A DNA stretch of 64,000 nt from Kluyvera sp036759925 (GCF_036759925.1 NZ_JAPKIB010000005.1:236985-300984), one strand, 5' to 3'. Shown: positions 1-8,652, numbered from the stretch's first letter. Notes: generated by a model not told the origin, from the sequence alone. Numbers and translations are program-made.

Positions 1-38
1 TCAGGTGCGATATAAATAATAAAGAGAGGAAGAGAACA

Positions 39-311
39 GTGAATAAATCTCAACTGATTGACAAAATTGCTGCTGGCGCGGATATCTCCAAAGCTGCAGC
101 TGGACGTGCGTTAGATGCTTTAATTGCTTCTGTTACTGAATCTCTGCAGGCCGGGGATGATGTTGCACTGGTAGGTTTTGGTACCTTTGCTGTTAAAGAG
201 CGTGCTGCCCGTACTGGCCGTAACCCTCAGACCGGTAAAGAGATCACTATCGCCGCTGCTAAAGTGCCAGCGTTCCGTGCAGGTAAAGCACTGAAAGACG
301 CGGTAAACTGA
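39..311 (+). CDS. hupB: HU-beta, nucleoid DNA-binding protein
   Basis: A 90-residue protein of the HU/IHF family, the beta subunit of HU, which bends and compacts DNA non-specifically as a homodimer or with HU-alpha. It starts MNKSQLIDKIA and contains the family signature GFGTFAVKERAARTGRNP (about residues 46-63), the start of the DNA-embracing beta arm. The start codon is GTG at 39, preceded by the purine-rich ribosome site GAGAGGAAGAG. The length is exactly that of the E. coli protein. In E. coli the gene lies between lon and ppiD; ppiD follows here and lon would lie left of the window. Only the last 38 bases of the leader are visible, so the promoters cannot be assessed. Confidence 0.98.
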   Translation: MNKSQLIDKIAAGADISKAAAGRALDALIASVTESLQAGDDVALVGFGTFAVKERAARTGRNPQTGKEITIAAAKVPAFRAGKALKDAVN

Positions 312-346
312 TCGCTTTCCCGCGTAGGGAATGTGGCACAGTACAA

Positions 347-374
347 GGGCGCATCATCTGATGTGCCTTTTTTT
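347..374 (+). terminator. Intrinsic terminator of hupB
   Basis: A GC-rich hairpin (GGCGCATCA / TGATGTGCC) is followed directly by seven T residues, 35 bases after the hupB stop. This is a standard rho-independent terminator separating hupB from ppiD. Confidence 0.88.
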
Positions 375-509
375 ATGGCTTATTGTGTACTTTTAAGCGT
401 TTATATTCGGTGTCATGCTGACAAGCGCCCCGGTTTCTTGTCAAAATAGCGGCCACACGTGCTATGCTGCACGAGGTATTTGTCACCTACAGCGGAGTGT
501 TGTTACACC

Positions 510-2384
510 ATGATGGACAATTTACGCACGGCAGCCAACAGCGTCGTGATCAAAGTCATTTTCGGGCTCATTATCGTGTCGTTCATTTTGACCGGCGTGA
601 GTGGTTACCTGATCGGCGGTAACAATAATTTTGCCGCAAAAGTGAATGGCCAGGAAATTGGCCGCGGCCAGTTTGAAAATGCCGTTGCTAGCGAGCGTAA
701 CCGCATGCAGCAGCAGCTTGGCGACCAGTACTCAGAACTGGCGGCCAACGAAAACTACATCAAAACGATGCGTCAGCAGGTGCTGAACCGCCTGATCGAC
801 GAATCGCTGCTGGATCAGTACGCGAAGACTTTAGGTCTTAGCATCAGCGATGAGCAGGTGCGTAAAGCGATTTTCGCCACCCCAGCTTTCCAGACCGACG
901 GCAAATTTGATAACACCCGCTACAACGCGCTGGTGAATCAGATGGGCATGACGGCGGATCAGTACGCGCAGGCGCTGCGTAACCAACTGACGACCCAACA
1001 GCTGATTAACGCCGTTGCCGGTACCGACTTTATGCTGCCGGACGAAACCGACCAGCTGGCCGAACTGGTTGCGCAGCAGCGTTTGGTTCGCGAAGCGACG
1101 ATCGACGTGAATGCGCTGGCGGCGAAGCAGCAGGTTTCCGATCAGGAAGTCTCTAGCTACTACGAGCAGAACAAGAGTCAGTTTGTCGCGCCGGAACAGT
1201 TCCGCGTAAGCTACATCAAGCTGGACGCTGCCTCCATGAGCGAGTCCGTTTCTGACGACGAAATTCAGTCCTACTACGACCAGCATCAGGATCAGTTCAC
1301 TCAGCCGCAGCGCGATCGCTACAGCGTGATTCAGACCAAAACTGAAGCGGATGCGAAAGCGGTACTGGACGCCCTGAACAAAGGCGCTGACTTCGCTGCA
1401 CTGGCAAAAGAGAAATCAGCTGACATCATCTCTGCACGTAACGGCGGCGATATGGGTTGGCTGGAAGCTTCTACCACGCCTGACGAGCTGAAAAATGCCG
1501 GTCTGAAAGAAAAAGGCCAACTGTCTGGCGTGATCAAATCCTCCGTGGGCTTCCTGGTCGCGCGTCTTGACGACGTACAGGCAGCACAGGTGAAACCGCT
1601 GGCTGACGTGCGCAAAGAGATTGCGGACAAAGTGAAGCAGGAAAAATCGCTCGACGCTTACTATGCACTGCAGCAGAAAGTGAGCGACGCGGCGAGTAAC
1701 GACAACGACTCTCTGGCGGGTGCAGAGCAGGCGGCTGGCGTGAAAGCGGTTGAGACCGGTTGGTTTGACCGTAACAGCCTGCCGGCCGAGCTGAACTTCA
1801 AGCCGGTATCTGAGGCTATCTTCAACGGTGGTCTGGTTGGCGAGAACGGCATGCCGGGCAGCAACTCAGACATCATCACCGTTGACGGCGATCGTGCCTT
1901 CGTCATTCGCGTGAGCGAGCACAAAGCCGAAGCGGTGAAACCGCTGGCGGAAGTGAAAGCGCAGGTGACCGATATCGTTAAGCACAACAAAGCAGAGCAG
2001 CAGGCTAAACTGGATGCTGAAAAACTGCTGGTCGCGCTGAAAGACGGTAAAGGCGACGACGCGATGAAAGCGGCAGGCCTGACCTTTAGCGCCAGCAAAA
2101 CCCTGAGCCGCGCTGGTCAGGATCCGCTGAGCCAGGCTGCCTTCGCACTGCCGCTGCCGCAGAAAGACAAACCAAGCTACGGTATCGGCAACGATATGCA
2201 GGGCAACGTGGTTCTGCTAGCGCTGGACGAAGTGAAAGCGGGCGAAATGCCGGAAGCGCAGAAGAAAGCGATGGTTCAGGGTATTACCCAGAACAACGCG
2301 CAAATCGCCTTCGAAGCGATGATGAACAACCTGCGTAAATCCGCGAAGATTAAGCTCGGCGACATCATCGACCAGCAGCAATAA
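510..2384 (+). CDS. ppiD: PpiD, inner-membrane-anchored periplasmic chaperone
   Basis: A 624-residue protein matching PpiD, the SecYEG-associated periplasmic chaperone with SurA/parvulin-like architecture that helps newly exported proteins fold. The start MMDNLRTAAN is chosen because the cytoplasmic N-terminus and the single membrane segment (about residues 16-36, VIFGLIIVSFILTGVSGYLI) align with the E. coli protein of 623 residues; the frame is open 51 bases further upstream but that extension has no known counterpart. A parvulin domain lies at about residues 265-355 (RNGGDMGWLE, KSSVGFLVARLDDV). In E. coli the parvulin domain is inactive as an isomerase and the gene belongs to the CpxR and RpoH regulons; neither point can be tested here. 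Confidence 0.96.
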   Translation: MMDNLRTAANSVVIKVIFGLIIVSFILTGVSGYLIGGNNNFAAKVNGQEIGRGQFENAVASERNRMQQQLGDQYSELAANENYIKTMRQQVLNRLIDESLLDQYAKTLGLSISDEQVRKAIFATPAFQTDGKFDNTRYNALVNQMGMTADQYAQALRNQLTTQQLINAVAGTDFMLPDETDQLAELVAQQRLVREATIDVNALAAKQQVSDQEVSSYYEQNKSQFVAPEQFRVSYIKLDAASMSESVSDDEIQSYYDQHQDQFTQPQRDRYSVIQTKTEADAKAVLDALNKGADFAALAKEKSADIISARNGGDMGWLEASTTPDELKNAGLKEKGQLSGVIKSSVGFLVARLDDVQAAQVKPLADVRKEIADKVKQEKSLDAYYALQQKVSDAASNDNDSLAGAEQAAGVKAVETGWFDRNSLPAELNFKPVSEAIFNGGLVGENGMPGSNSDIITVDGDRAFVIRVSEHKAEAVKPLAEVKAQVTDIVKHNKAEQQAKLDAEKLLVALKDGKGDDAMKAAGLTFSASKTLSRAGQDPLSQAAFALPLPQKDKPSYGIGNDMQGNVVLLALDEVKAGEMPEAQKKAMVQGITQNNAQIAFEAMMNNLRKSAKIKLGDIIDQQQ

Positions 2385-2427
2385 TCGGAATTCGCTTCGC
2401 ATAATTTTGTAATGCGATGTACATATC

Positions 2428-2452
2428 AAAGGCCGCTTTCGCGGCCTTTTCC
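2428..2452 (+). terminator. Intrinsic terminator of ppiD
   Basis: Hairpin AAAGGCCGC-TTTC-GCGGCCTTT followed by a short T run, 43 bases after the ppiD stop. Confidence 0.85.
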
Positions 2453-2532
2453 ACATTTGAAATCTGCCTTTTGAACCGTTGCGCGCTAACCGTTATGGTG
2501 CTTTCGCTATCAATCAACAAGGAGAAATCAAG

Positions 2533-2910
2533 ATGAAACGTGGAATCAAAATGTCTGTTATGGCTGCGGTACTAGCGTGTGCGGGGATGAGCTTTAGCGT
2601 TCAGGCGGCAGCGCCTGCTGCGGCGAAAACGCAGGCGGCGCAGACAAAAGCCAGTACGGATACCGGAGAGCAGGTGAAAGCCGCGCCTGCCGCTAAAATG
2701 GCGGAAGATGAAGGGACCAGGGTCAGCATCAATACCGCGTCGGCAGAGGCGTTAGCGCAGGCGATGAACGGTGTAGGGTTGAAAAAGGCGCAGGCCATCG
2801 TTAGCTATCGTGAAGAGTACGGCCCGTTCAAAACGGTGGACGATCTCAAGCAGGTGCCGGGAATGGGCAGTTCGCTCGTTGAGCGTAATCTGGCGCACCT
2901 CACGCTTTAA
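2533..2910 (+). CDS. ybaV: YbaV, secreted helix-hairpin-helix protein
   Basis: A 125-residue exported protein of the ComEA-like helix-hairpin-helix family. The start MKRGIKMSVM is set by the ribosome site AAGGAGAAATCAAG. A signal peptide covers about residues 1-28 and probably ends at VQAAA; then comes a low-complexity Ala/Lys linker (about 29-65) and an HhH module at about residues 68-125 (RVSINTASAEALAQAM, GLKKAQAIVSYRE, VPGMGSSLVERN). ComEA-type modules bind double-stranded DNA in the periplasm, so a periplasmic DNA-binding role is likely by family, but E. coli YbaV has no established function that I know of. Position between ppiD and fadM is as in E. coli. Confidence 0.92.
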   Translation: MKRGIKMSVMAAVLACAGMSFSVQAAAPAAAKTQAAQTKASTDTGEQVKAAPAAKMAEDEGTRVSINTASAEALAQAMNGVGLKKAQAIVSYREEYGPFKTVDDLKQVPGMGSSLVERNLAHLTL

Positions 2911-2954
2911 TTTGCATCAGGTGTTTGCACTCGTCTGAAAATTTGCCAGACTAA

Positions 2955-2981
2955 AGAGGTCATACCAGTGGTGTGACCTCT
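2955..2981 (+). promoter_or_regulatory. 27-base inverted repeat upstream of fadM, possible FadR operator
   Basis: Two 12-base arms, AGAGGTCATACC and GGTGTGACCTCT, flank a 3-base centre with only one mismatch between the arms. The element ends 38 bases before the fadM start. Each half contains GGT-N3-ACC-type spacing similar to FadR half-sites (TGGTCNGACC core), and fadM is known to be repressed by FadR in E. coli. The repeat is therefore a plausible operator; a weak hairpin in the leader is the alternative. Confidence 0.5.
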
Positions 2982-3019
2982 GACTCTATGTAAAAACAAA
3001 ATAATAAGGCTATGGCGCT

Positions 3020-3418
3020 ATGCAGACACAAATCAAAGTTCGCGGTTATCACCTGGATGTCTATCAGCACGTAAACAACGCTCGCTATCTGGAGTTTCTC
3101 GAAGAGGCCCGCTGGGATGGGTTGGAGAGCAGCGCGGGGTTCCAGTGGATGAGTGCGAACCACATCGCTTTTGTGGTGGTGAACATCAATATTAATTACC
3201 GTCGCCCGGCGGTGCTGGGTGACCTGCTGACGGTGACCAGCAAGGTGCAGCAATTGAACGGTAAAAGCGGCGTATTAAGTCAGGTGGTCACGCTGGAGCC
3301 TGAAGGGCAGATAGTTGCCGACGCGCTGATTACCTTCGTCTGTATCGACTTAAAAACGCAGAAGGCGCTGGCGCTGGAAGGGGAGTTGCTGGAGCATCTG
3401 GAAGCAATGGTTGAGTAA
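3020..3418 (+). CDS. fadM: FadM, long-chain acyl-CoA thioesterase III
   Basis: A 132-residue single hot-dog-fold thioesterase, same length as E. coli FadM (YbaW). It hydrolyses long-chain acyl-CoA and supports beta-oxidation of fatty acids that yield poorly degraded intermediates. The family motif DVYQHVNNARYLEFLEEARW (residues about 12-31) includes the catalytic Asp seen in 4-hydroxybenzoyl-CoA thioesterase-type enzymes. No signal peptide, so cytoplasmic. It is a single gene with its own leader carrying the inverted repeat at 2955-2981, and REP-like repeats follow. Confidence 0.95.
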   Translation: MQTQIKVRGYHLDVYQHVNNARYLEFLEEARWDGLESSAGFQWMSANHIAFVVVNININYRRPAVLGDLLTVTSKVQQLNGKSGVLSQVVTLEPEGQIVADALITFVCIDLKTQKALALEGELLEHLEAMVE

Positions 3419-3425
3419 TGTGCCT

Positions 3426-3505
3426 GTCCCGGGGGCGGCGTAAACGCCTTGCCCGGGCTACATGACATAACGGTAGCCCGGACGAGCGCAAGCGACCCCG
3501 GGAAC
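3426..3505. repeat. Pair of inverted REP-like elements
   Basis: Between fadM and queC lie two palindromic units in opposite orientation: one ending GCCCGGGCTAC and one starting GTAGCCCGGACGAGCG and ending CCCCGGG. They share the GTAGCCCGG/CCGGGCTAC core with repeats at 16369-16438 and near 63930. This is the layout of an enterobacterial REP/BIME intergenic repeat. The two flanking genes converge here, so it may act as a bidirectional transcript end. Confidence 0.75.
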
Positions 3506-3515
3506 GTCTCCAGAC

Positions 3516-4211
3516 CTATTTCAGCCCCGTCTTCTGCTTCATTGCCGCCATCACCCCTGGCTTATCCGCCAGATAATGATTCAGCCCATTTGCTCGCAGA
3601 TTACAGGCCGCGCAGTGGCCGCAGCCATTGCCTTTGATGCCGTTGTAGCAGGTGAGCGTTTCGGTACGGACCAGGTCCAGCTTGTCCCAGTAGTCCGCCA
3701 GCGCCCAGGTCTGCGCTTTATCGAGCCACATCAGCGGCGTTTCAAAGCGAATGTCTTTTGCCATGCCCAGGCTAACCGCATGGTTCAGGGCCTTCACGAA
3801 TTCGTCACGACAGTCTGGATACCCGGAGAAGTCAGTCTCGCAGACACCGGTGATGACGGCTTCTGCCTTCACCTGATAAGCATAAATAGCCGCCAGCGTC
3901 AGGAACAGAATGTTGCGCCCCGGCACGAAAGTATTCGGAATACCGTTGGCATCCGGTTCGTAGTCCGGCACGGGAATGCTGTCGCGGGTCAGGCTGCTGA
4001 CCGCCAGTTCATTGAGCAGGGTAACGTCCAGCACCTTGTGCGCGCGCGCGCCCAGCGTTAAGGCCAGTTCACGGGCGACGTCAATTTCAGCGCGATGGCG
4101 CTGGCCATAATCAAACGTGACGCAGTGAACTTCATCATATTGATGCAGCGCCTGCACCAGGCATGTTGTGGAATCTTGTCCACCGCTAAAGACGACAACG
4201 GCACGTTTCAT
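3516..4211 (-). CDS. queC: 7-cyano-7-deazaguanine (preQ0) synthase
   Basis: A 231-residue enzyme of the queuosine pathway that converts 7-carboxy-7-deazaguanine to preQ0 using ATP and ammonia. The N-terminal PP-loop FSGGQDSTTC (residues 8-17) binds ATP, and the C-terminal cluster CYNGIKGNGCGHCAACNLR (about 188-206) supplies the four Cys of the zinc site. Start ATG at 4211; length equals E. coli QueC (YbaX). It is transcribed away from the cytoplasmic regulator ybaE with a 67-base gap and converges with fadM. Confidence 0.97.
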   Translation of the reverse strand: MKRAVVVFSGGQDSTTCLVQALHQYDEVHCVTFDYGQRHRAEIDVARELALTLGARAHKVLDVTLLNELAVSSLTRDSIPVPDYEPDANGIPNTFVPGRNILFLTLAAIYAYQVKAEAVITGVCETDFSGYPDCRDEFVKALNHAVSLGMAKDIRFETPLMWLDKAQTWALADYWDKLDLVRTETLTCYNGIKGNGCGHCAACNLRANGLNHYLADKPGVMAAMKQKTGLK

Positions 4212-4278
4212 GGCTTTTCCTGTCAGTAACTCTAAAAGCCGCTATGGTAACGCCTGCGCGCCGTGGCGACCAGCTTCT

Positions 4279-5979
4279 TCACCGCGTTGTTGGCGGCAGC
4301 CAGGCGGCGGAAAAGTCAAACCAGCCGCGGGCGTTCAGGCGAATGCCGTTGACTCCCGGCGGCGCGCTGACCTGATACTGATAATTAAATAGCGGCGTCA
4401 GCATTGCTTCACTCATCAGACGGGTAAAGATGTGCTTCAGCGCGGCGATTCGCTGACTATCGTTTGGCAACGCCTGAGCGTCGTCTAATGCCTGGCGAAC
4501 GCGGCTGGCCTGCTGTTCGGTAAAGAGCGCGGGCCATAGCGCATCGCAGCGTAGCCACTGCTCCAACGCGTACTCCGGCATCTCGCCAATCAGGCGGTCA
4601 CCCATAAACAGGTCGGCTTTTGGCAGGTCCGGACAGCCGGTCCAGCTTTTAGCATCATAAAAAATCACCGTCAGCTCGCAGCCCAGTTTCGCCAGGGCTG
4701 TTTTTAACTCTTCGGCCATGGTGTGCAGTTCTACCGGCAAATGGTAGATAAGCGTCAGGTGGGGCGGTAGGGCAACATCGGGGGCGTCTTTCGGCAGCGG
4801 GATATCCCAGCCGGGCAGCATCTCTTCGCTGGGGGTAATCAGGTTTTCCCCCAACGGTAGGCTTTGCAGCAGGCCGGAGCGATGAATCAGCCCGATGACC
4901 CTCTGCGCCTGTGCGCTGCTCAGACGCGGGCTCTGGCGCAGTGCCAGATAGCAGAATCCAAGGCTGATGCTGTGGCTGACGAGCCGCAGTTCGCCAAGCT
5001 CCTCTGGTTTGCCAATGGCAATCTGCACCGGATGCTGACAGCTGGTTCCCAGCCCCTGCTCGAAAAGCTGCGGGGTGATCCAGTATTCAATGGCCTGCAG
5101 CAGCGGGTGGCTCTGGTGATAGCGATGATGGCTCTCAATGCGCACCAGCTCCGGCTCAAAAATTTTCAGCATAAATGGACCGGTGCCCTGCGATGGTTCG
5201 TCCGGATGTGCCAGCACGCTACAGTAGCTCGCCAGTCGATGCGGTAGCCAATAATCCGGATGATGCAGCGTGAAGGTCAGACACTGCGGATGCGTCTGCG
5301 TAATGGCTTTCACGCTGGAAAAGAGCTTCGCCAGTTCGGGCAGTTCCAGCAGCATCAGCAATCGTCGGCGAAGCTGCTCGGTCTCAACGGCATCGCCGTT
5401 GTGCCAGTGCAGGGTCGAACGAATATAAAACTGCCAGCACAACCCATCGTCGGAAACCGACCAGTGGTGCGCCAGGTCGCCCTGCGGCTGTGAGGCTTCA
5501 TGGTTAAAGCGGGTCAGGCCAGAGTAAATCTGCCCGGCAAGGTGCTGCTCGGCGCGACCGGCCAGGAAGCCAGGATGCAGTGGCTCCAGCGGACGGTAGT
5601 AAGGAATACGCAGCGTCGGCGTATTGTTTTGCCACTGGCCGCCGAGAAACGGGTGCAGCAACGCCCTCAGCTCAACCGGTGCAATCTGCGCCAGCTCCAG
5701 CGCATTATGCTGCTCGCCGCGGTTCAGTGCGGTTTCCATCATCTCATTGCGCAGCGTTTCTGGCGCGGTGTGGAACCGTAACCGCCCGCGCTTGCCACGC
5801 CCGGACTGCGCTTGCCAGCTCAGCCAGCCCGCCTCTTGTGCCTGGCGCAGCAGAGTACGCACGTGCCGCTCGCTGCAAAAACAACGGGCGGCCAGCTCGG
5901 CGATGGTGACCTGCTGATCTTCTCCCTGCGACGGCAGCCACAGGCGCTGGAACTGATTTAAACGGTTTAACTGGCGCAT
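4279..5979 (-). CDS. ybaE: SgrR-family transcriptional regulator YbaE
   Basis: A 566-residue protein, the length of E. coli YbaE. Residues 1-110 form a winged helix-turn-helix (FCSERHVRTLLRQAQEAGWL) as in SgrR, and residues about 160-480 resemble periplasmic oligopeptide-binding proteins (SBP_bac_5; LAHHWSVSDDGLCWQFYIR), but there is no signal peptide, so the ligand-binding domain acts in the cytoplasm. The start is placed at MRQLNRLNQF because an in-frame TTG five codons upstream is the only extension and the E. coli protein starts MRLLNRLNQ. SgrR senses glucose-phosphate stress; the ligand and targets of YbaE are not known to me. It is divergent from cof. Confidence 0.9.
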   Translation of the reverse strand: MRQLNRLNQFQRLWLPSQGEDQQVTIAELAARCFCSERHVRTLLRQAQEAGWLSWQAQSGRGKRGRLRFHTAPETLRNEMMETALNRGEQHNALELAQIAPVELRALLHPFLGGQWQNNTPTLRIPYYRPLEPLHPGFLAGRAEQHLAGQIYSGLTRFNHEASQPQGDLAHHWSVSDDGLCWQFYIRSTLHWHNGDAVETEQLRRRLLMLLELPELAKLFSSVKAITQTHPQCLTFTLHHPDYWLPHRLASYCSVLAHPDEPSQGTGPFMLKIFEPELVRIESHHRYHQSHPLLQAIEYWITPQLFEQGLGTSCQHPVQIAIGKPEELGELRLVSHSISLGFCYLALRQSPRLSSAQAQRVIGLIHRSGLLQSLPLGENLITPSEEMLPGWDIPLPKDAPDVALPPHLTLIYHLPVELHTMAEELKTALAKLGCELTVIFYDAKSWTGCPDLPKADLFMGDRLIGEMPEYALEQWLRCDALWPALFTEQQASRVRQALDDAQALPNDSQRIAALKHIFTRLMSEAMLTPLFNYQYQVSAPPGVNGIRLNARGWFDFSAAWLPPTTR

Positions 5980-6078
5980 AGAAACCCGGAACAATAAATA
6001 TCAACTATTCAGTATTACTTCCGTATATCCCAGCAGATACTGAGTGGCAAGAGAGAGCGATCACAGGCGGGATAAAAG

Positions 6079-6897
6079 ATGGCAAGACTGGCAGCATTTG
6101 ATATGGATGGCACCCTTTTGATGCCAGACCATCGTTTAGGCGAGAGAACCGTGGCGGTGCTGAAGCGCCTGCGTGAACGGAACATCACGCTGACCTTTGC
6201 CACTGGTCGTCACGTGCTGGAAATGCGCCCGCTGGTGGAAAAACTGTCGCTGAATGCCTTCCTGATAACCGGCAACGGTACGCGTATTCATACCCAGCAG
6301 GGGGAAGTGCTGCACCGTAGCGATCTCTCCCCGGACGTAGCGGAAGAGGTGCTGCACACTCGTTGGGATACGCAGGCCAGCGTCCATGTCTTTAACGATG
6401 GCGGCTGGTTTACCGGACGCGAAATACCGGAAATGTTAAAGGCGCACGTGTATAGCGGTTTCCGCTATCAGCTTCGCGACCTGCGCATGATGCCGGCGCA
6501 TCAGGTGACAAAGATCTGCTTTTGCGGCGATCACGACGATCTCTGCCGTCTGCGGGTGCAATTAGTCGAGGCGTTCGATAAGCGCGCAGATATCTGTTTC
6601 TCCGCCGTCGACTGCCTGGAAGTATTGCCGCTCGGCAGCAATAAAGGCGCGGCGCTGTCGGTGCTGAGTCGCCATCTGGGCGTGGGTATGGACGAGTGCA
6701 TGGCCTTTGGCGATGCGATGAATGACCGTGAAATGCTGGGGCTCGTGGGGCGCGGCGTTATCATGGGAAATGCGATGGGGCAGCTTAAAGCGGCGCTACC
6801 CCATCTACCGATTATCGGAAACTGCAAAAATCAGGCGGTTTCTCACTATTTAGCTCATTGGCTGGACACACCTAATCTTCCTTATTCCCCCGAATAG
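6079..6897 (+). CDS. cof: Cof, HAD-superfamily phosphatase (HMP-PP hydrolase)
   Basis: A 272-residue HAD phosphatase of the Cof subfamily (type IIB cap). Motif I is FDMDGTLLM (residues 8-16; Asp9 nucleophile and Asp11), motif II TFATGR (about 40-45), a motif III Lys in SNKGAALSVL, and motif IV GDAMNDREML (about 212-221). In E. coli the enzyme hydrolyses 4-amino-2-methyl-5-hydroxymethylpyrimidine pyrophosphate (HMP-PP), a thiamine intermediate, and sugar phosphates. Same length and position as in E. coli, between ybaE and the decR region. Confidence 0.95.
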   Translation: MARLAAFDMDGTLLMPDHRLGERTVAVLKRLRERNITLTFATGRHVLEMRPLVEKLSLNAFLITGNGTRIHTQQGEVLHRSDLSPDVAEEVLHTRWDTQASVHVFNDGGWFTGREIPEMLKAHVYSGFRYQLRDLRMMPAHQVTKICFCGDHDDLCRLRVQLVEAFDKRADICFSAVDCLEVLPLGSNKGAALSVLSRHLGVGMDECMAFGDAMNDREMLGLVGRGVIMGNAMGQLKAALPHLPIIGNCKNQAVSHYLAHWLDTPNLPYSPE

Positions 6898-6912
6898 AGA
6901 GACCTTCCAGCA

Positions 6913-6944
6913 AGCCAGGCTCCGTTGATGCCTGGCTTTTTTTA
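6913..6944 (+). terminator. Terminator between cof and cdsH
   Basis: AGCCAGGC and GCCTGGCT form a stem with a 9-base loop, followed by seven T on the plus strand. It terminates cof; its last bases overlap the stop codon of the converging cdsH. Confidence 0.85.
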
Positions 6945-7994
6945 TTTCTCTACCAGAGCGTTGATAGCCTGTCGCCACGGTGCCGTGTCGCCGATGTTAT
7001 TCGCCACCCACTCTGGGTTGTAGTAGGTGTCGAGGTAGCGCTCACCGCTGTCGCACAGTAGCGTCACGATCGAGCCGGTTTTCCCTTCATCGCGCATCTG
7101 CGCGGCTAACTGTAACGCGCCCCACATATTGGTCCCGGTAGACGCGCCGACCTTACGGCCAAGCTGCGTTTCCAGCCACTGAGCGGTAGCGACGCTTGCG
7201 GCATCAGGCACGCGCAGCATGTTATCAACCACGTCAGGAATAAACGACGGCTCGACGCGCGGACGGCCAATACCTTCAATTTTGCTGCCGACGCTGCCGC
7301 GAAGATTCACATCACGGTGCTGCCAGTAGTCCATAAACACGGAGTTCTCCGGGTCGACCACCATCAGTTGGGTTTCATAGCCCTGACAGCGAATGTAGCG
7401 GCCGATGGTGGCAGAAGTGCCGCCGGTGCCCGCGCTCATCACCACCCATGTTGGTACCGGGTTGGGTTCGTGCGACATCTGACGGAAAATGCTGTCGGCA
7501 ATGTTGTTGTTGCCGCGCCAGTCGGTGGCGCGTTCGGCGTAGGTGAACTGATCCATATAGTGGCCGTTCAGCTCGCGGGCCAGGGTTTCCGAGGCGGCGT
7601 AGATTTCACACGCGCTCTCGACGAAGTGGCAGCGTCCGCCGTAAAACTCAATCTGCTCAACCTTACGTTTCGCCGTGCAGGAGGGCATCACGGCGATAAA
7701 CGGCAGGCCAAGCAGGCGGGCGAAATAGGCTTCGGAAACCGCCGTTGATCCGGACGACGATTCAATAATGGTGGTGCCTTCTTTGATCCAGCCATTGCAC
7801 AGGCCGTAAAGGAACAGCGAACGTGCCAGACGGTGTTTGAGGCTACCGGTCGGGTGCGTGCTTTCATCTTTCAGGTAGAGCTGAATGCCGGGAAAAGCCG
7901 GTAGCGCCAGGCGGATTAAATGCGTGTCGGCGCTGCGTTGGTAGTCGGCGTTAATTTCGCTGATGGCGTGTTTGACCCAGGTGCTATTCATCAT
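6942..7994 (-). CDS. cdsH: PLP-dependent L-cysteine desulfhydrase
   Basis: A 350-residue fold-type II PLP enzyme related to cysteine synthase and cystathionine beta-synthase. The PLP lysine lies in HPTGSLKHR (about residue 45), the substrate/phosphate loops are SSSGSTAVS and SAGTGGTSAT, and the C-terminal CDSGERYLDTYY binds the cofactor ring. The start MMNSTWVKH is chosen for the upstream GGAAAATA site; the longer reading frame runs back into decR. In Salmonella and relatives the homologue CdsH degrades excess cysteine to pyruvate, ammonia and sulfide and sits next to decR; E. coli K-12 lacks it at this place. Divergent transcription from decR over 112 bases fits cysteine-induced control by DecR. 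Confidence 0.85.
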   Translation of the reverse strand: MMNSTWVKHAISEINADYQRSADTHLIRLALPAFPGIQLYLKDESTHPTGSLKHRLARSLFLYGLCNGWIKEGTTIIESSSGSTAVSEAYFARLLGLPFIAVMPSCTAKRKVEQIEFYGGRCHFVESACEIYAASETLARELNGHYMDQFTYAERATDWRGNNNIADSIFRQMSHEPNPVPTWVVMSAGTGGTSATIGRYIRCQGYETQLMVVDPENSVFMDYWQHRDVNLRGSVGSKIEGIGRPRVEPSFIPDVVDNMLRVPDAASVATAQWLETQLGRKVGASTGTNMWGALQLAAQMRDEGKTGSIVTLLCDSGERYLDTYYNPEWVANNIGDTAPWRQAINALVEK

Positions 7995-8035
7995 TATTTT
8001 CCGTTTGTCATTTTGTGCCCAGCTTAGCGAAAAGT

Positions 8036-8094
8036 GCAGAAAAATTTGTTGCCATCTGACCTTTAAAATAGAATTAAGAGAGAAAAATTTTCTC
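8036..8094. promoter_or_regulatory. Putative DecR boxes in the cdsH-decR intergenic region
   Basis: A perfect palindrome GAGAAAAATTTTCTC lies at 8080-8094, 12 bases before the decR start. A weaker related element GCAGAAAAATTTGTTGC lies at 8036-8052, 42 bases upstream of cdsH. Lrp/AsnC-family regulators such as DecR bind AT-centred palindromes of about 15 bases, so these are the best candidates for shared control of both genes. The assignment rests on symmetry and position only. Confidence 0.5.
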
Positions 8095-8106
8095 CCGGTG
8101 ACCGAC

Positions 8107-8565
8107 ATGTTAGATAAAATTGACCGAAAGCTTCTGGCCCTACTACAAAATGACTGCACGCTCTCTTTGCAGGCGTTAGCAGATGCCGTTAATCTGACCA
8201 CCACACCGTGCTGGAAACGACTAAAACGTCTGGAAGATGACGGTATACTGCTTGGCCGCGTCGCCTTACTGGATGCGGAAAAGCTTGGGCTTGGGTTAAC
8301 GGCGTTTGTGCTGATAAAGACCCAGCACCACAGCAGCGATTGGTACAGCCTTTTTGTGAGCGAAGTGACGCAAATGCCCGAAGTGTTGGGCTTCTGGCGC
8401 ATGGCCGGGGAGTATGACTACCTGATGCGCGTCCAGGTGGCGGACATGAAACGCTACGATGATTTTTATAAAAGCCTGGTGAACCGCGTCCCCGGACTGT
8501 CGGATGTCACCTCAAGCTTTGCGATGGAACAGATTAAATACACCACTGCTCTCCCCATCGAATAA
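8107..8565 (+). CDS. decR: DecR, Lrp/AsnC-family cysteine-responsive regulator
   Basis: A 152-residue Lrp-family regulator, equal in length to E. coli DecR (YbaO). The N-terminal helix-turn-helix covers about residues 5-50 (LLALLQNDCTLSLQALADAVNL, CWKRLKRLEDDGIL) and the C-terminal RAM ligand/oligomer domain about 65-140 (AEKLGLGLTAFVLIKT, EYDYLMRVQVADM). In E. coli it activates a cysteine desulfidase operon when cysteine is high. Start ATG at 8107; frames further upstream run through the intergenic operators. It is divergent from cdsH, its likely target, and in the same direction as mdlAB. Confidence 0.92.
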   Translation: MLDKIDRKLLALLQNDCTLSLQALADAVNLTTTPCWKRLKRLEDDGILLGRVALLDAEKLGLGLTAFVLIKTQHHSSDWYSLFVSEVTQMPEVLGFWRMAGEYDYLMRVQVADMKRYDDFYKSLVNRVPGLSDVTSSFAMEQIKYTTALPIE

Positions 8566-8652
8566 TACTTTTTCTGGGATTTTCTCTTTGCCCTTCGAGC
8601 TGCCAGGGCGGCAGCGCAGGACGAAGAGAATCGACGTTCAGGATTTTACCGC

